Assembly (NCBI GenBank): GCA_012523265.1
Contig: JAAYIU010000040.1
Span: 1-32,857 of the forward strand
DNA: 32,857 nt
From: Bacteroidales bacterium
Lineage (GTDB): Bacteria; Bacteroidota; Bacteroidia; Bacteroidales; 4484-276
Reading direction: 5' to 3'
A program made the position numbers and the translations under genes. A model generated the notes under the pieces. That model had not been told where the DNA came from. It saw nothing but the letters and a program-made list of their open reading frames with translations, and did no database searches. Of this stretch, positions 18,713-29,697 are shown one piece after another (the first letter of the stretch is position 1; each line of letters starts with the position of its first letter).

Positions 18713-19705
18713 CTAAGGCACCTCTATGGTGTTGAGGATTTCGTTGATGATGTCCTCGGAGGTGATATTTTCGGCTTCGGCTTCGTAGGTGAGGCCAATG
18801 CGGTGACGCAGCACGTCGTGCGCTATGGCGCGAATATCTTCGGGAATTACGTAGCCGCGTCGTTTGATAAAAGCATAGGCTTTGGAAGCCAGCGCCAGAT
18901 TTATCGAAGCCCGTGGCGAAGCACCGTAGTTGATCATGCCATCGAATTTGGCAAGTTTGTATTGCGATGGATAGCGTGTGGCAAACACGATGTCGGTGAT
19001 GTAGTTTTCAATTTTTTCGTCCAGATACACCTCGCGGGTAACGGCGCGTGCACGCAAAATACTTTCCGGACTCACCACTTTGTTGAGCGGAGCACGGTGC
19101 AGGCTGTTGTTCTGGCGCAGGATCATTTTCTCTTCTTCCTTTTTTGGATATGAGATCACCACCTTGAGCATAAAGCGGTCTACCTGAGCTTCGGGCAGGG
19201 GATAGGTTCCTTCCTGTTCGATGGGGTTTTGGGTGGCCATTACCAAAAATGGTTCTGGTAATAAGAAGGTGCTGTCGCCAATGGTAACCTGACGCTCCTG
19301 CATAGCCTCAAGCAGCGCACTTTGTACCTTGGCGGGCGAGCGGTTGATTTCGTCGGCCAGTATAAAGTTGCTGAAGATGGGCCCCTGACGCACCACGAAC
19401 TCTTCGTTTTTCTGGCTGTAGATCAGCGTGCCGATGAGGTCGGCGGGCAGCAGGTCGGGCGTAAACTGTATGCGGCTGAATCCGGCATCGATGGCACCGG
19501 CCAACGATTTTATTGCCAGGGTCTTGGCCAGCCCGGGCACCCCTTCGAGCAGGATGTGCCCATCGGCAAGCAGCCCGATAAGCAAGCGTTCGAGCATGTG
19601 CTTTTGGCCTATTATCACCTTGTTTAGCTCCAGATTGATCAGGTCGATAAAGGCGCTTTCCTGTTGAATCTTTTCGTTGATTTCTCTGATACTTGTTTCG
19701 ATCAT
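18713..19705 (-). CDS. moxR: MoxR family AAA+ ATPase
   Basis: Walker A GVPGLAKTLAIKSLA, Walker B FILADEINRSPAKVQSALLEAMQERQVTIG, MATQNPIEQEGTYPLPEAQVDRF. Confidence 0.94.
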   Translation of the reverse strand: MIETSIREINEKIQQESAFIDLINLELNKVIIGQKHMLERLLIGLLADGHILLEGVPGLAKTLAIKSLAGAIDAGFSRIQFTPDLLPADLIGTLIYSQKNEEFVVRQGPIFSNFILADEINRSPAKVQSALLEAMQERQVTIGDSTFLLPEPFLVMATQNPIEQEGTYPLPEAQVDRFMLKVVISYPKKEEEKMILRQNNSLHRAPLNKVVSPESILRARAVTREVYLDEKIENYITDIVFATRYPSQYKLAKFDGMINYGASPRASINLALASKAYAFIKRRGYVIPEDIRAIAHDVLRHRIGLTYEAEAENITSEDIINEILNTIEVP

Positions 19706-19730
19706 TTTGATAGTCAGTTTTTGTAGTAGG

Positions 19731-19738
19731 CAAAGATA
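19731..19738 (-). promoter_or_regulatory. Candidate -7 element for the moxR-bat operon
   Basis: TATCTTTG on the minus strand matches TAnnTTTG, about 26 bp upstream of the moxR start. No well-spaced TTG identified. Confidence 0.4.
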
Positions 19739-19862
19739 ACTCCCGCCCTTTTTTATAATTATTGGGCAATGGTTAAAAGTTGTTAAGTGTCGGGAAAATG
19801 TAAAACAACACTTTGCCGGATCATAATAATTAATCTGAAAATTGTGATTTGATTATTAATCA

Positions 19863-19897
19863 ATAGCCCCGTCGCCCGCTGCGGGTAATGGGGCTAT
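19863..19897. other. Strong GC-rich hairpin downstream of the DUF3467 gene
   Basis: atagccccgtcgcccg-ctg-cgggtaatggggctat: near-continuous 16-position stem (one C/A mismatch, two G.U) with a CTG triloop. Confidence 0.7.
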
Positions 19898-19909
19898 GGG
19901 ACGAAAAAT

Positions 19910-19960
19910 CCCCGTCTTTTCGCAGTCACTGATATTGGAGGCGACAGCGAAAAAGCGGGG
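19910..19960 (-). terminator. Probable intrinsic terminator downstream of the DUF3467 gene
   Basis: Minus strand CCCCGCTTTTTCGC...GCGAAAAGACGGGGATTTTT: 12 of 14 pairs, 23-nt loop, followed by T-tract. Confidence 0.55.
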
Positions 19961-19999
19961 AGGGATTCTTAAAATGTATTTCCTTTAGAAACGCTTGTA

Positions 20000-20311
20000 T
20001 CATGCTTGTGCCGTGGGGCCGCCCATGTTGAAGGGCATGTCGGTATCGGCTTCTTTGATGTTGCCGTGCATGCTTTCAAATTTCTTCAGATTGTCCTGCA
20101 ATGCTCTTGCCAGTCGTTTGGCGTGCTGCGGGGTAAGGATGATGCGTGACTTTACTTTTGCTTTGGGGATGCCCGGAAGCATTTTCACGAAATCGACTAT
20201 AAACTCTGATCGTGAATGTGTGATAATGGCAAGGTTGGCATAGATGCCTTCGGCTATATCTTCGGGAAGATCGATGTTGAGTTGTCCTTTTTTCGGTTGA
20301 TTTTGATCCAT
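20000..20311 (-). CDS. DUF3467 domain-containing protein
   Basis: 103 aa: LNIDLPEDIAEGIYANLAIITHSRSEFIVDFVKMLPGIPKAKVKSRIILTPQHAKRLARALQDNLKKFE is the DUF3467 pattern. Directly downstream of rpoC. Confidence 0.88.
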   Translation of the reverse strand: MDQNQPKKGQLNIDLPEDIAEGIYANLAIITHSRSEFIVDFVKMLPGIPKAKVKSRIILTPQHAKRLARALQDNLKKFESMHGNIKEADTDMPFNMGGPTAQA

Positions 20312-20331
20312 AGTATTTTATTTTTTTATTA

Positions 20332-20372
20332 AAAAAGAAAAACCAAAAGTAGCACTTCTGGTTTTTCTTTTT
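20332..20372. terminator. Intrinsic terminator/attenuator between rpoC and the DUF3467 gene
   Basis: aaaaagaaaaaccaaaagt-agc-acttctggtttttcttttt: about 19-position stem with A/T tracts on both sides. Confidence 0.75.
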
Positions 20373-20390
20373 GGTGTTAATCATTAAAAA

Positions 20391-23300
20391 TTATTTAACC
20401 TTCGGTTCGGGTTTTTCGTAGCGCGGATGGATGAGTGTTTCGTACTCTTCTTTCGAGCCAACGATGAGGTCTTCGTATTCTCTGAGGCCTGTACCGGCAG
20501 GAATCTTATGCCCGACGATGACGTTTTCTTTCAATCCGTTCAGCGTGTCGGCCTTGGCCATGATAGCGGCGTTGGTGAGCACTTTGGTAGTTTCCTGGAA
20601 GGAGGCGGCAGAGATAAAGCTGTTGGTTTGCAGCGAGGCACGGGTGATGCCCTGAAGCACCTGACGTGCTGTGGAGGTTTGTGCATCGCGGGATTCCACC
20701 AGGCGCTTGTCTTTACGCTTGAGCTGCGAGTTTTCTTCGCGAAGCTTTCGTGCCGAGATGATCTGCCCCGACTTGAAGAAGGTGGAATCGCCCGGATCGC
20801 CAACTACTTTTTTGCCAAATATCCAGTCGTTTTCTTCCTGGAAGTCGATTTTGTTCACCAATTCATTTTCGAGGAATTTGGTATCGCCCGGGTCGTCCAC
20901 TTCTACTTTGCGCATCATCTGACGCACGATAACCTCGAAGTGTTTGTCGTTAATTTTAACACCCTGCAAACGATAAACTTCCTGAATCTCATTAACAATA
21001 TACTCCTGCACCTTCATCGGGCCTTTGATGGCCAGAATGTCGGCTGGGGTAAGGGCGCCTTCCGAGAGCGGAGTGCCCGCTTTTACAAAGTCGTTTTCCT
21101 GCGCCAATATCTGCTTTGTGGTGGGGACAAGATAGCTTTTCTCTTCGCCGGTTTTGGAGGTAATAATGACCTCTTTGTTGCCACGCTTGAGTTTTTTGCC
21201 AAAAGAAACCACACCGTCAATCTCCGATACTTTGGCCGGGTCGGAAGGATTTCGTGCTTCGAAGAGTTCGGTAACACGCGGCAAACCACCGGTGATGTCG
21301 CCCGACTTGCCAATGGCACGCGGAATTTTCACCAACACGTCGCCGGGTTTTACCGTCTGGCCGTTATCTACCGAAATATGTGCTCCTACCGGAAGGTCGT
21401 ACACTTTAATTTCGACGTTTTCGTCGTTCATCACGCTGATAGAAGGGTTTTTGATCTTCTGACGCGATTCGACGATAACCTTTTCATAGTAGCCGGTTTG
21501 TTCGTCAGATTCGATACGGAATGTCTTGTTTTCGATCACATTGTTGAAAACTAACTTTCCGCCGAGTTCAGAAATGATAACGGCATTGTAAGGATCCCAA
21601 ACGCAAATTACATCTCCTTTTTTTACTTTGTCGCCGGATTTAAAGAACAGGTTGGATCCGTAAGGGATATTATGGGAAGCCAAAGGAATTCCTCTCACCT
21701 CGTCGATAATCCGCATCTCTGCAGAGCGGCCTATGACCACCTGATATTCTTTGCCCTCGAAATTTTTATACGGTACACTTCTTATCTCGTCGATTTGCAG
21801 GATGCCGTCGAAGCGTGCTTCGATGCGCGATTGCGACGAGATGTTGCCACCGGCCACACCACCCACGTGGAAAGTACGCAGGGTAAGCTGTGTTCCTGGT
21901 TCACCGATCGACTGTGCAGCGATAACGCCCACAGCCTCACCTTTTTGAACCATGCGTCCGGTAGCCAGATTTCGGCCATAGCATTTGGCGCAAACACCTT
22001 GCTTGGATTCGCAGGTTAATACCGACCTGATCTCGAGTGATTCGATGGGCGACTCTTCTATCTCGCGGCTTATCTCTTCGGTGAGCTGTTCGCCGGCAGC
22101 AATGATCAGTTGGTTGGTTTGCGGATGATAAACGTCGTGCAGTGTGGTACGTCCCAGGATACGGTCGTAAAGGGTCTCTACCACCTCTTCGTTTTTCTTT
22201 AGTGTCGAAATGGTTAGTCCGCGCAAGGTTCCACAATCTTCTTCAGAAATAATGACGTCCTGCGCCACATCCACCAAACGACGGGTAAGATAGCCGGCGT
22301 CGGCGGTTTTTAGCGCCGTGTCGGCCAAACCTTTACGGGCACCGTGCGTAGAGATAAAATATTCGAGTACCGTCAGGCCTTCTTTAAAGTTGGCCAGAAT
22401 CGGGTTTTCGATAATTTCACCACCGGTAGCGCCTGATTTCTGCGGCTTGGCCATCAGACCACGCATTCCCGAAAGCTGACGAATCTGTTCTTTGCTACCA
22501 CGGGCACCTGAATCGAGCATCATGTACACCGGGTTAAAGCCCTGCTTGGCTGCGGCGAGTTCCTCCATCAGCGTGCGTGTGAGCTTGCTGTTGGTGTGTG
22601 TCCAGATGTCGATGATTTGGTTGTAACGCTCGTTGCTGGTGATAAAGCCCATGCTGTAGTTCTGCAGCACTTCATCTACCTCGGCATTGGCCTCAGCTAT
22701 CAGAGTTCCTTTTATTTCAGGAATGATAACATCGCCCAGGTTGAAAGAGAGGCCGCCGCGGAAAGCCATTGTAAATCCAAGATTCTTGATGTCGTCGAGG
22801 AATTTGGCTGTGGTGGAGGTATCTGTTTTTTTCAGGATGTCGCCGATTATATCGCGAAGGGCTTTCTTAGTAAGCAGTTGGTTGATGTATCCATACTCTT
22901 CTGGCACCACCCGATTAAAAAGTACGCGTCCTACGCGAGTTTCGGTGAGCACCTGCTTTACAGAGCCATCTTCCTGCCGCATGGGAAGGCACACCGGTAT
23001 TATGGCGTGGAGGTCAACTTTTTTCTCATTGTAGGCAATGATAACCTCTTCGGGCGAATTAAATTTATAACCTTCGCCTTTGATGGGTAGCTCAGGAGTG
23101 CTCTTTCTCGACTTTGTAATGTAGTACAATCCGAGCACCATGTCCTGCGAGGGCACAGCAATAGGGGCGCCGTTGGCCGGATTAAGAATGTTGTGCGAAG
23201 CAAGCATCAGAATCTGGGCTTCCAGGATGGCAGCATTTCCCAGCGGGACGTGCACTGCCATTTGGTCGCCGTCGAAGTCGGCGTTGAAGGCCGTACATGC

Positions 23301-24701
23301 CAGCGGATGAAGCTGAATAGCTTTACCTTCGATCAATTTGGGCTGGAAGGCCTGAATTCCCAAGCGGTGCAGTGTAGGCGCACGGTTGAGCAACACAGGG
23401 TGTCCTTTCAGGATGTTTTCAAGAATATCCCAAACAACTGGGTCTTTGCGATCGACAATCTTTTTAGCAGATTTCACCGTTTTCACAATGCCGCGTTCGA
23501 GCATCTTGCGGATAATAAAAGGCTTGAATAGCTCTGAAGCCATGCCTTTGGGCAAACCGCATTCGTTGAGTTTGAGTTCCGGTCCCACCACGATTACAGA
23601 GCGGCCTGAATAGTCGACACGCTTACCGAGAAGGTTTTGACGAAAACGCCCCTGCTTGCCTTTAAGGCTGTCGCTAAGGGATTTGAGCGCGCGGTTCGAT
23701 TCAGTTTTAACAGCGTTCGCTTTGCGCGAATTATCAAACAAAGAATCTACAGCTTCCTGAAGCATACGCTTTTCGTTGCGCATGATTACATCAGGGGCTT
23801 TTATCTCTATCAATCGCTTGAGGCGGTTGTTGCGGATAATCACGCGACGGTAGAGGTCGTTCAGGTCGGAGGTGGCAAAGCGTCCGCCATCGAGCGGCAC
23901 CAGCGGTCGCAGTTCCGGCGGGATTACCGGCACTACTTTTACAATCATCCACTCGGGACGGTTTTCGATGCGGTTGCGGGCATCTCTGAAAGCTTCTACC
24001 ACTTGCAGACGCTTCAAAGCATCGGCTTTACGCTGCTGTGAAGTTTCAGTGTTGGCTTTGTGACGCAGGTCATAAGAAAGCTCGTCGAGATCGATGCGGG
24101 CCAGCAGGTCGTGCAGAGCCTCGGCACCCATCCTGGCAATAAATTTATTGGGATCGCTCTCATCGAGGTATTGGTTTTCGGGAGGAATAGTTTCCATGAT
24201 GTCGAAATATTCCTCCTCGGTAAGAAAGTCGAGATAGGCTATGCCGTCGTCGGCTTTGATGCCGGGGGTGATCACCACATAACGCTCGTAATAAATAATG
24301 GTGTCGAGTTTTTTGGTTTGCAGTCCGAGCAGTGCTCCAATTTTGTTGGGCAGCGAACGGAAGAACCAGATATGTGCTACGGGAACCACCAGCTGAATAT
24401 GTCCGGTGCGTTCGCGTCGAACCTTTTTCTCAGTAACTTCCACGCCGCAGCGGTCGCAAACGATGCCCTTGTAACGGATTCGTTTGTATTTTCCGCAATG
24501 GCACTCCCAGTCTTTTACCGGCCCGAAAATCCGTTCGCAAAACAAGCCGTCGCGTTCGGGCTTGTAAGTACGATAGTTGATCGTTTCGGGCTTGAGCACT
24601 TCGCCATGCGAGCGCTCGAGTATCGTCTCCGGGGAGGCCAGGCTAATAGTTATTTGTGAAAATTCGTTTTTAACAATTAAACTATCTTTTCTAAAAGCCA
24701 T
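20391..24701 (-). CDS. rpoC: DNA-directed RNA polymerase subunit beta'
   Basis: 1436 aa. Zn motif [23 protein letters not shown], catalytic [12 protein letters not shown], second Zn cluster [13 protein letters not shown]. Confidence 0.98.
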   Translation of the reverse strand: MAFRKDSLIVKNEFSQITISLASPETILERSHGEVLKPETINYRTYKPERDGLFCERIFGPVKDWECHCGKYKRIRYKGIVCDRCGVEVTEKKVRRERTGHIQLVVPVAHIWFFRSLPNKIGALLGLQTKKLDTIIYYERYVVITPGIKADDGIAYLDFLTEEEYFDIMETIPPENQYLDESDPNKFIARMGAEALHDLLARIDLDELSYDLRHKANTETSQQRKADALKRLQVVEAFRDARNRIENRPEWMIVKVVPVIPPELRPLVPLDGGRFATSDLNDLYRRVIIRNNRLKRLIEIKAPDVIMRNEKRMLQEAVDSLFDNSRKANAVKTESNRALKSLSDSLKGKQGRFRQNLLGKRVDYSGRSVIVVGPELKLNECGLPKGMASELFKPFIIRKMLERGIVKTVKSAKKIVDRKDPVVWDILENILKGHPVLLNRAPTLHRLGIQAFQPKLIEGKAIQLHPLACTAFNADFDGDQMAVHVPLGNAAILEAQILMLASHNILNPANGAPIAVPSQDMVLGLYYITKSRKSTPELPIKGEGYKFNSPEEVIIAYNEKKVDLHAIIPVCLPMRQEDGSVKQVLTETRVGRVLFNRVVPEEYGYINQLLTKKALRDIIGDILKKTDTSTTAKFLDDIKNLGFTMAFRGGLSFNLGDVIIPEIKGTLIAEANAEVDEVLQNYSMGFITSNERYNQIIDIWTHTNSKLTRTLMEELAAAKQGFNPVYMMLDSGARGSKEQIRQLSGMRGLMAKPQKSGATGGEIIENPILANFKEGLTVLEYFISTHGARKGLADTALKTADAGYLTRRLVDVAQDVIISEEDCGTLRGLTISTLKKNEEVVETLYDRILGRTTLHDVYHPQTNQLIIAAGEQLTEEISREIEESPIESLEIRSVLTCESKQGVCAKCYGRNLATGRMVQKGEAVGVIAAQSIGEPGTQLTLRTFHVGGVAGGNISSQSRIEARFDGILQIDEIRSVPYKNFEGKEYQVVIGRSAEMRIIDEVRGIPLASHNIPYGSNLFFKSGDKVKKGDVICVWDPYNAVIISELGGKLVFNNVIENKTFRIESDEQTGYYEKVIVESRQKIKNPSISVMNDENVEIKVYDLPVGAHISVDNGQTVKPGDVLVKIPRAIGKSGDITGGLPRVTELFEARNPSDPAKVSEIDGVVSFGKKLKRGNKEVIITSKTGEEKSYLVPTTKQILAQENDFVKAGTPLSEGALTPADILAIKGPMKVQEYIVNEIQEVYRLQGVKINDKHFEVIVRQMMRKVEVDDPGDTKFLENELVNKIDFQEENDWIFGKKVVGDPGDSTFFKSGQIISARKLREENSQLKRKDKRLVESRDAQTSTARQVLQGITRASLQTNSFISAASFQETTKVLTNAAIMAKADTLNGLKENVIVGHKIPAGTGLREYEDLIVGSKEEYETLIHPRYEKPEPKVK

Positions 24702-24773
24702 TAATTGGTTGTATTTGAATGATTATTTAAAAACAAAATCTTAAAAGAAAACCCGTAGGTTTTGGTCTTACCG

Positions 24774-27700
24774 TTAGTCGAACGAGATGTTCAATCCGAG
24801 GCCACGAAGCTCGTGCACAAGCACGTTGAACGATTCGGGGATGCCTGGTTTGGGCATAGGATCGCCTTTTACTATTGATTCGTAAGCTTTGGCGCGTCCT
24901 ATTACGTCGTCTGATTTTACTGTAAGTATTTCCTGCAGGATGTTTGAAGCGCCATAGGCTTCGAGTGCCCATACCTCCATCTCACCAAAACGCTGACCAC
25001 CAAATTGTGCTTTACCACCAAGTGGTTGCTGGGTAATGAGCGAGTAGGGGCCGATGGAACGGGCGTGCATTTTGTCGTCGACCATGTGGTGCAGCTTCAG
25101 GATGTAGATGTAGCCAACGGTGGCTGGCTGATGGAACCGTTCGCCGGTGCCGCCGTCGTAGAGGTAGATCTTGCCATTTTCGGGCAAACCAGCTTTTACC
25201 AGGTATTGGTTTATTTCATCTACCTCAGCGCCGTCGAAGATAGGCGTGGCAAAAGTTAGTCCGAGTTTCTTGCCGGCCCAACCCAACACTGTTTCGTAGA
25301 TCTGCCCTAAGTTCATTCGGGAAGGTACACCCAGCGGGTTGAGTACAATATCTACGGCTGTGCCGTCTTTGAGGAAAGGCATGTCTTCTTCGCGCACTAT
25401 CTTGGCAACGATGCCTTTGTTGCCGTGGCGTCCGGCCATTTTATCGCCTACTTTGAGTTTGCGTTTTTTAGCAACGTATACTTTGGCCATTTTTACAATG
25501 CCATGAGGCAGATCGTCGCCAACGGTTGCCACGAATTTCTTGCGGTTGAAGATGCCGAGTATCTCTTTGTATTTGATCACATAGTTATTGATCAATTGCG
25601 AGATAAGCACATTTTTGTCCTTGTCGGTGGTCCAGCGGTTGGGATTCACCGTAAGGTAATCGATGCCCTGAAGCATTTTCTGCGTAAACTTTGATTTGCG
25701 CGGAATGATTTCCTCCCGAAAGTTGTTGTTGACACCTTGAGACACTTTGCCGCTGACCAGTATCATCAGTTTATCGACAAGTTTGATCTTGAGCGAAGCA
25801 GCATCTCTATTAAACTCTTTTTCGAGATCGGCAATTTCGTCTTTCTCTTTGCCTTTGGATTTGCGGTCTTTGATGATACGCGAAAAGAGTTTCTTGTCGA
25901 TAACCACACCCTGCATCGAAGGTGGCGCTTTGAGAGACGCATCTTTTACGTCGCCGGCTTTGTCGCCAAAGATGGCGCGCAGCAGTTTTTCTTCAGGTGT
26001 GGGGTCGGATTCTCCTTTGGGGGTAATTTTCCCGATAAGGATATCGCCTTCGTTTACTTCGGCGCCGATGCGTATCAAGCCATTTTCGTCGAGGTTTTTG
26101 GTAGCATCGGTGCTTACGTTGGGGATGTCGTTGGTGAGTTCTTCTACACCACGGCGGGTATCGCGAACTTCGAGCACAAACTCTTCTATGTGTACCGAGG
26201 TAAAGATGTCTTCTTTCACCACTTTTTCGGAGATCACAATGGCATCCTCAAAGTTGTAGCCTTTCCAGGGCATAAAAGCCACCATAAGATTGCGCCCCAG
26301 CGCCAGCTCGCCATTTTGAGTGCCATAGCCTTCGCACAGAGCCTGACCTTTGGTAACCTTTTGTCCTTTTTTTACGATAGGTCGCAGGTTGATCGAGGTA
26401 TTCTGATTGGTGCGCTTGAATTTGGTAAGGGTGTAAGTTTTCATGTCGTCATCAAAACTCACCAGCTTTTCATTTTCAAGTCGGGTATAATGAATTATAA
26501 TTTCGTTGGCATCCACAAATTCTACAATACCGTCGCCTTCGGCTGTCAGCAGTACGCGCGAGTCGCGGGCTACTGATTCTTCTATGCCGGTACCCACTAT
26601 GGGAGCTTCGGCGCGCAAGAGTGGCACTGCCTGGCGCATCATGTTCGATCCCATCAAAGCACGGTTGGCATCGTCGTGCTCGAGGAAGGGGATGAGCGAG
26701 GCTGCAACCGAAGCAATCTGGTTTGGCGCCATATCGATTAAGTCGACATTCTGGGGTGTTTCGATAGGATAGTCAGCCTGGAAACGAACCTTTACTTTTT
26801 CGCGGATAAAGTCGCCGTCGTCGTCGATCAGTGAGTTGGCCTGTGCGATAATTTTGTTTTCTTCTTCCTCGGCGCTCAGGTAGGTTTCTTCTTCGTTGAT
26901 CTGCACTCTGCCTGCTTCCACACGTTTGTAGGGTGTTTCGATAAAGCCAAGCTTGTTGATTTTGGCAAACACACAAAGCGATGAAATCAAACCAATGTTC
27001 GGTCCCTCAGGGGTTTCGATGGTACAAAGACGCCCGTAGTGGGTATAATGCACGTCGCGAACCTCAAAGCCGGCTCTTTCGCGCGACAAACCGCCGGGTC
27101 CCAGTGCCGACACCCTGCGTTTGTGGGTTAGCTCTGAGAGCGGGTTGGTTTGATCCATAAATTGCGAAAGCTGGTTGGTACCAAAAAATGAGTTGATCAC
27201 CGCCGACAAGGTCTTGGCGTTGATCAGATCGGTGGGTGTAAAAACCTCGTTATCGCGCACATTCATGCGTTCGCGGATGGTGCGCGACATACGTGCCAGC
27301 CCCACGCCAAACTGTGCGTAAAGTTGTTCGCCAACAGTACGCACACGGCGGTTGCTCAGGTGGTCGATATCGTCGATCTCTCGTTTGGAGTTCACCATTT
27401 CGATCAGGTAAACGATGATGGAGATGATGTCTTCTTTGGTCAACACCTTGGTCTCCATGGGCACGTTGAGGTTCAGTTTTTTGTTGATCCTGTAACGGCC
27501 AACGTCTCCCAGGTCGTAGCGTTTGTCGGAGAAAAAGAGTCGATCGATAATGCCCCGTGCCGTTTCCTCATCGGGTGGCTCGGCATTGCGCAACTGTCGG
27601 TAGATAAATTCTACAGCTTCTTTTTCGGTATTGGTGGTGTCTTTTTGCAGCGTGTTGAAGATGATCGAGTAGTCGATGTTATCAATTTCCTCTTTGTGGA

Positions 27701-28580
27701 TGAGGATATTTTCGACGCCCGAATCGATGATCTGATCGATGTGTTCGGCAGTAAGCAGCGTTTCGCGGTCGATGATCACTTCGGTACGTTCGATAGAGAC
27801 TACTTCGCCTGTATCTTCGTCCACAAAGTCTTCTATCCAGCTACGCACTACACGTGCAGCAAGACGGCGGTCGATAAATTTCTTAAGATTTCCTTTGGTT
27901 GCTTTTACTTCCTGTGCCAGGTCGAAAATTTCGAGGATGTCTTTGTCGCTTTCGAAGCCAATGGCGCGGAGCAGGGTTGTAACGGGGAGTTTCTTTTTGC
28001 GGTCGATGTAAGCATACATCACCTGGTTGATGTCGGTTGTAAATTCCATCCAGGAACCTTTGAAGGGGATGATCCTTGCCGAGAAGAGCTGCGTGCCGTT
28101 GGCGTGGAAGCTTGTTCCGAAGAAAGCTCCGGGGGAGCGGTGCAGTTGCGACACTACCACACGTTCGGCGCCATTGACGCAGAAAGTGCCACGTGGCGTC
28201 ATGTAGGGCATCTGTCCCAGATAGACGTCCTGGATAATGGTTTCAAAGTCTTCGTGCTCAGGGTCGGTACAGTATAGCTTTAATTTTGCTTTAAGAGGCA
28301 CGCTGTAGGTTAATCCCCTTTCGATACACTCTTCGATGGAGTATCGTGGCGGGTCGACAAAATAATCCAAAAACTCGAGCACGAAGTTGTTGCGTGCATC
28401 GGTTATTGGAAAGTTTTCGCTAAAAACTTTATAGAGACCCTCGTTCACCCGGTCATCAGGATTGGTTTCCAGTTGGAAGAAATCCTGAAATGATTTCAAC
28501 TGGATGTCAAGAAAATCCGGATATTGAGATTTTATTTTTGTTTTTGAGAAACTGATTCTTTCAGTATTTTCCTGAGCCAA
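24774..28580 (-). CDS. rpoB: DNA-directed RNA polymerase subunit beta (probable TTG start; the ORF track extends to 28661)
   Basis: [42 protein letters not shown] and [13 protein letters not shown]. Homologue-like N-terminus begins at (L/M)[34 protein letters not shown], i.e. TTG at 28580-28578. Confidence 0.93.
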   Translation of the reverse strand: MAQENTERISFSKTKIKSQYPDFLDIQLKSFQDFFQLETNPDDRVNEGLYKVFSENFPITDARNNFVLEFLDYFVDPPRYSIEECIERGLTYSVPLKAKLKLYCTDPEHEDFETIIQDVYLGQMPYMTPRGTFCVNGAERVVVSQLHRSPGAFFGTSFHANGTQLFSARIIPFKGSWMEFTTDINQVMYAYIDRKKKLPVTTLLRAIGFESDKDILEIFDLAQEVKATKGNLKKFIDRRLAARVVRSWIEDFVDEDTGEVVSIERTEVIIDRETLLTAEHIDQIIDSGVENILIHKEEIDNIDYSIIFNTLQKDTTNTEKEAVEFIYRQLRNAEPPDEETARGIIDRLFFSDKRYDLGDVGRYRINKKLNLNVPMETKVLTKEDIISIIVYLIEMVNSKREIDDIDHLSNRRVRTVGEQLYAQFGVGLARMSRTIRERMNVRDNEVFTPTDLINAKTLSAVINSFFGTNQLSQFMDQTNPLSELTHKRRVSALGPGGLSRERAGFEVRDVHYTHYGRLCTIETPEGPNIGLISSLCVFAKINKLGFIETPYKRVEAGRVQINEEETYLSAEEEENKIIAQANSLIDDDGDFIREKVKVRFQADYPIETPQNVDLIDMAPNQIASVAASLIPFLEHDDANRALMGSNMMRQAVPLLRAEAPIVGTGIEESVARDSRVLLTAEGDGIVEFVDANEIIIHYTRLENEKLVSFDDDMKTYTLTKFKRTNQNTSINLRPIVKKGQKVTKGQALCEGYGTQNGELALGRNLMVAFMPWKGYNFEDAIVISEKVVKEDIFTSVHIEEFVLEVRDTRRGVEELTNDIPNVSTDATKNLDENGLIRIGAEVNEGDILIGKITPKGESDPTPEEKLLRAIFGDKAGDVKDASLKAPPSMQGVVIDKKLFSRIIKDRKSKGKEKDEIADLEKEFNRDAASLKIKLVDKLMILVSGKVSQGVNNNFREEIIPRKSKFTQKMLQGIDYLTVNPNRWTTDKDKNVLISQLINNYVIKYKEILGIFNRKKFVATVGDDLPHGIVKMAKVYVAKKRKLKVGDKMAGRHGNKGIVAKIVREEDMPFLKDGTAVDIVLNPLGVPSRMNLGQIYETVLGWAGKKLGLTFATPIFDGAEVDEINQYLVKAGLPENGKIYLYDGGTGERFHQPATVGYIYILKLHHMVDDKMHARSIGPYSLITQQPLGGKAQFGGQRFGEMEVWALEAYGASNILQEILTVKSDDVIGRAKAYESIVKGDPMPKPGIPESFNVLVHELRGLGLNISFD

Positions 28581-28640
28581 TGTGGTAAAGTTTTGGTTAT
28601 GAATAAGATAAAATAAATAAAGAACAAGGCGGGTTAATAC

Positions 28641-28691
28641 AAAGAAATATAGACTCTGCACAGCAAGGCTGGCAGAAGTCTATATTTCTTT
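28641..28691. other. Long hairpin in the rplL-rpoB intergenic region (candidate processing/attenuation element)
   Basis: aaagaaatatagactctgc (28641-28659) pairs with gcagaagtctatatttcttt (28672-28691), with an inner cagc-aag-gctg. About 23 bp with single-base bulges. Confidence 0.8.
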
Positions 28692-28711
28692 TATAGAGCG
28701 TGCTGTAAAAG

Positions 28712-29086
28712 CTATTTGATTTCCACTTCGGCACCGGCTTCTTCAAGCTGCGATTTGAGTGCTTCGGCTTCGTCTTTCGACACACCTTCTTTGATGGCTT
28801 TTGGAGCAGCGTCCACAAGTGCTTTGGATTCCTTAAGACCCAGACTGGTCAATTCTTTAACGAGTTTTACTACTGCCAGTTTGCTCTGTCCGGCTGCTTT
28901 GATGATTACATCAAATTCGGTTTGTTCTACTTCGCCTGCATCGGCTGCGGCTGCCGGACCTGCTACTGCTACTGCTGCGGCTGCCGGCTCAATGCCGTAC
29001 TCGTCTTTGAGAATCTGAGCAAGCTCATTTACTTCTTTTACCGTAAGATTGACTAATTGTTCTGCAAAAGATTTTAAATCTGCCAT
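28712..29086 (-). CDS. rplL: 50S ribosomal protein L7/L12
   Basis: 124 aa. [71 protein letters not shown]. Confidence 0.98.
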   Translation of the reverse strand: MADLKSFAEQLVNLTVKEVNELAQILKDEYGIEPAAAAVAVAGPAAAADAGEVEQTEFDVIIKAAGQSKLAVVKLVKELTSLGLKESKALVDAAPKAIKEGVSKDEAEALKSQLEEAGAEVEIK

Positions 29087-29143
29087 TTTATTATTTGTTT
29101 AAAAGATTATTCGTGAAAACTAATTTTGTAATTTAAAAAATTA

Positions 29144-29671
29144 TTATGCTTCTTTTTCTGATAGCGTTTGTAGTATGCCCGAAATCGTGTGGCCTCCTGA
29201 TTGCAATGCGCCCATAACATTTTTAACGGGTGATTGCAGCAGGGCAATGATGGCGGCAATAACTTCATTTTTGCTTTTAATACTTTCCAGAGCGTCCAGT
29301 TGATGGCTGCCCAGGTAAGTGGATTCTTCGGCATAAGCTCCTTTAAGCTCTGGTTTGTCAGTTTTGTATTTGATACGAAACTCTTTGATAAGCTTTGCCG
29401 GAGCATTGCTCACTTCGGTAAACATTACCGAGGTGGTTCCTTTGAGTGTATCGAAAAGACCGTGCAGGTCTTTATCCGATTTCTCCATGGCTTTGCGAAG
29501 CAGCGTATTCTTCACCACCAACAGGTTGATTTTGCGGGTGTAGCATAGCCTTCTCAATTCGCTGGTAACAGCAGAATTCAGACCGCTTGTGTTGGTGATA
29601 TAGAAATGAGATGCCTCGTTAAGCTTTTGTGATAGCGCCTCTATCGTTTGATTTTTTTCCTCTCTGGTCAT
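29144..29671 (-). CDS. rplJ: 50S ribosomal protein L10
   Basis: 175 aa. MTREEKNQTIEALSQKLNEASHFYITNTSGL... LRRLCYTRKINLLVVKNTLLRKAME. Position upstream of rplL. Confidence 0.96.
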   Translation of the reverse strand: MTREEKNQTIEALSQKLNEASHFYITNTSGLNSAVTSELRRLCYTRKINLLVVKNTLLRKAMEKSDKDLHGLFDTLKGTTSVMFTEVSNAPAKLIKEFRIKYKTDKPELKGAYAEESTYLGSHQLDALESIKSKNEVIAAIIALLQSPVKNVMGALQSGGHTISGILQTLSEKEA

Positions 29672-29697
29672 TTTAAATCTCCTTGTTTTTAACGAAT

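Noticed and set aside
20427-21554. 375-aa + strand ORF
   Set aside because: Lies entirely antisense to rpoC. Composition is that of a shadow ORF.
25737-26576. 279-aa + strand ORF
   Set aside because: Antisense to rpoB; shadow ORF.
27324-28277. 317-aa + strand ORF
   Set aside because: Antisense to rpoB; no domain signature.
28597-28818. 73-aa minus-strand ORF bridging rplL and rpoB
   Set aside because: Out-of-frame overlap with the rplL 3' end and passes through the hairpin; no family features.
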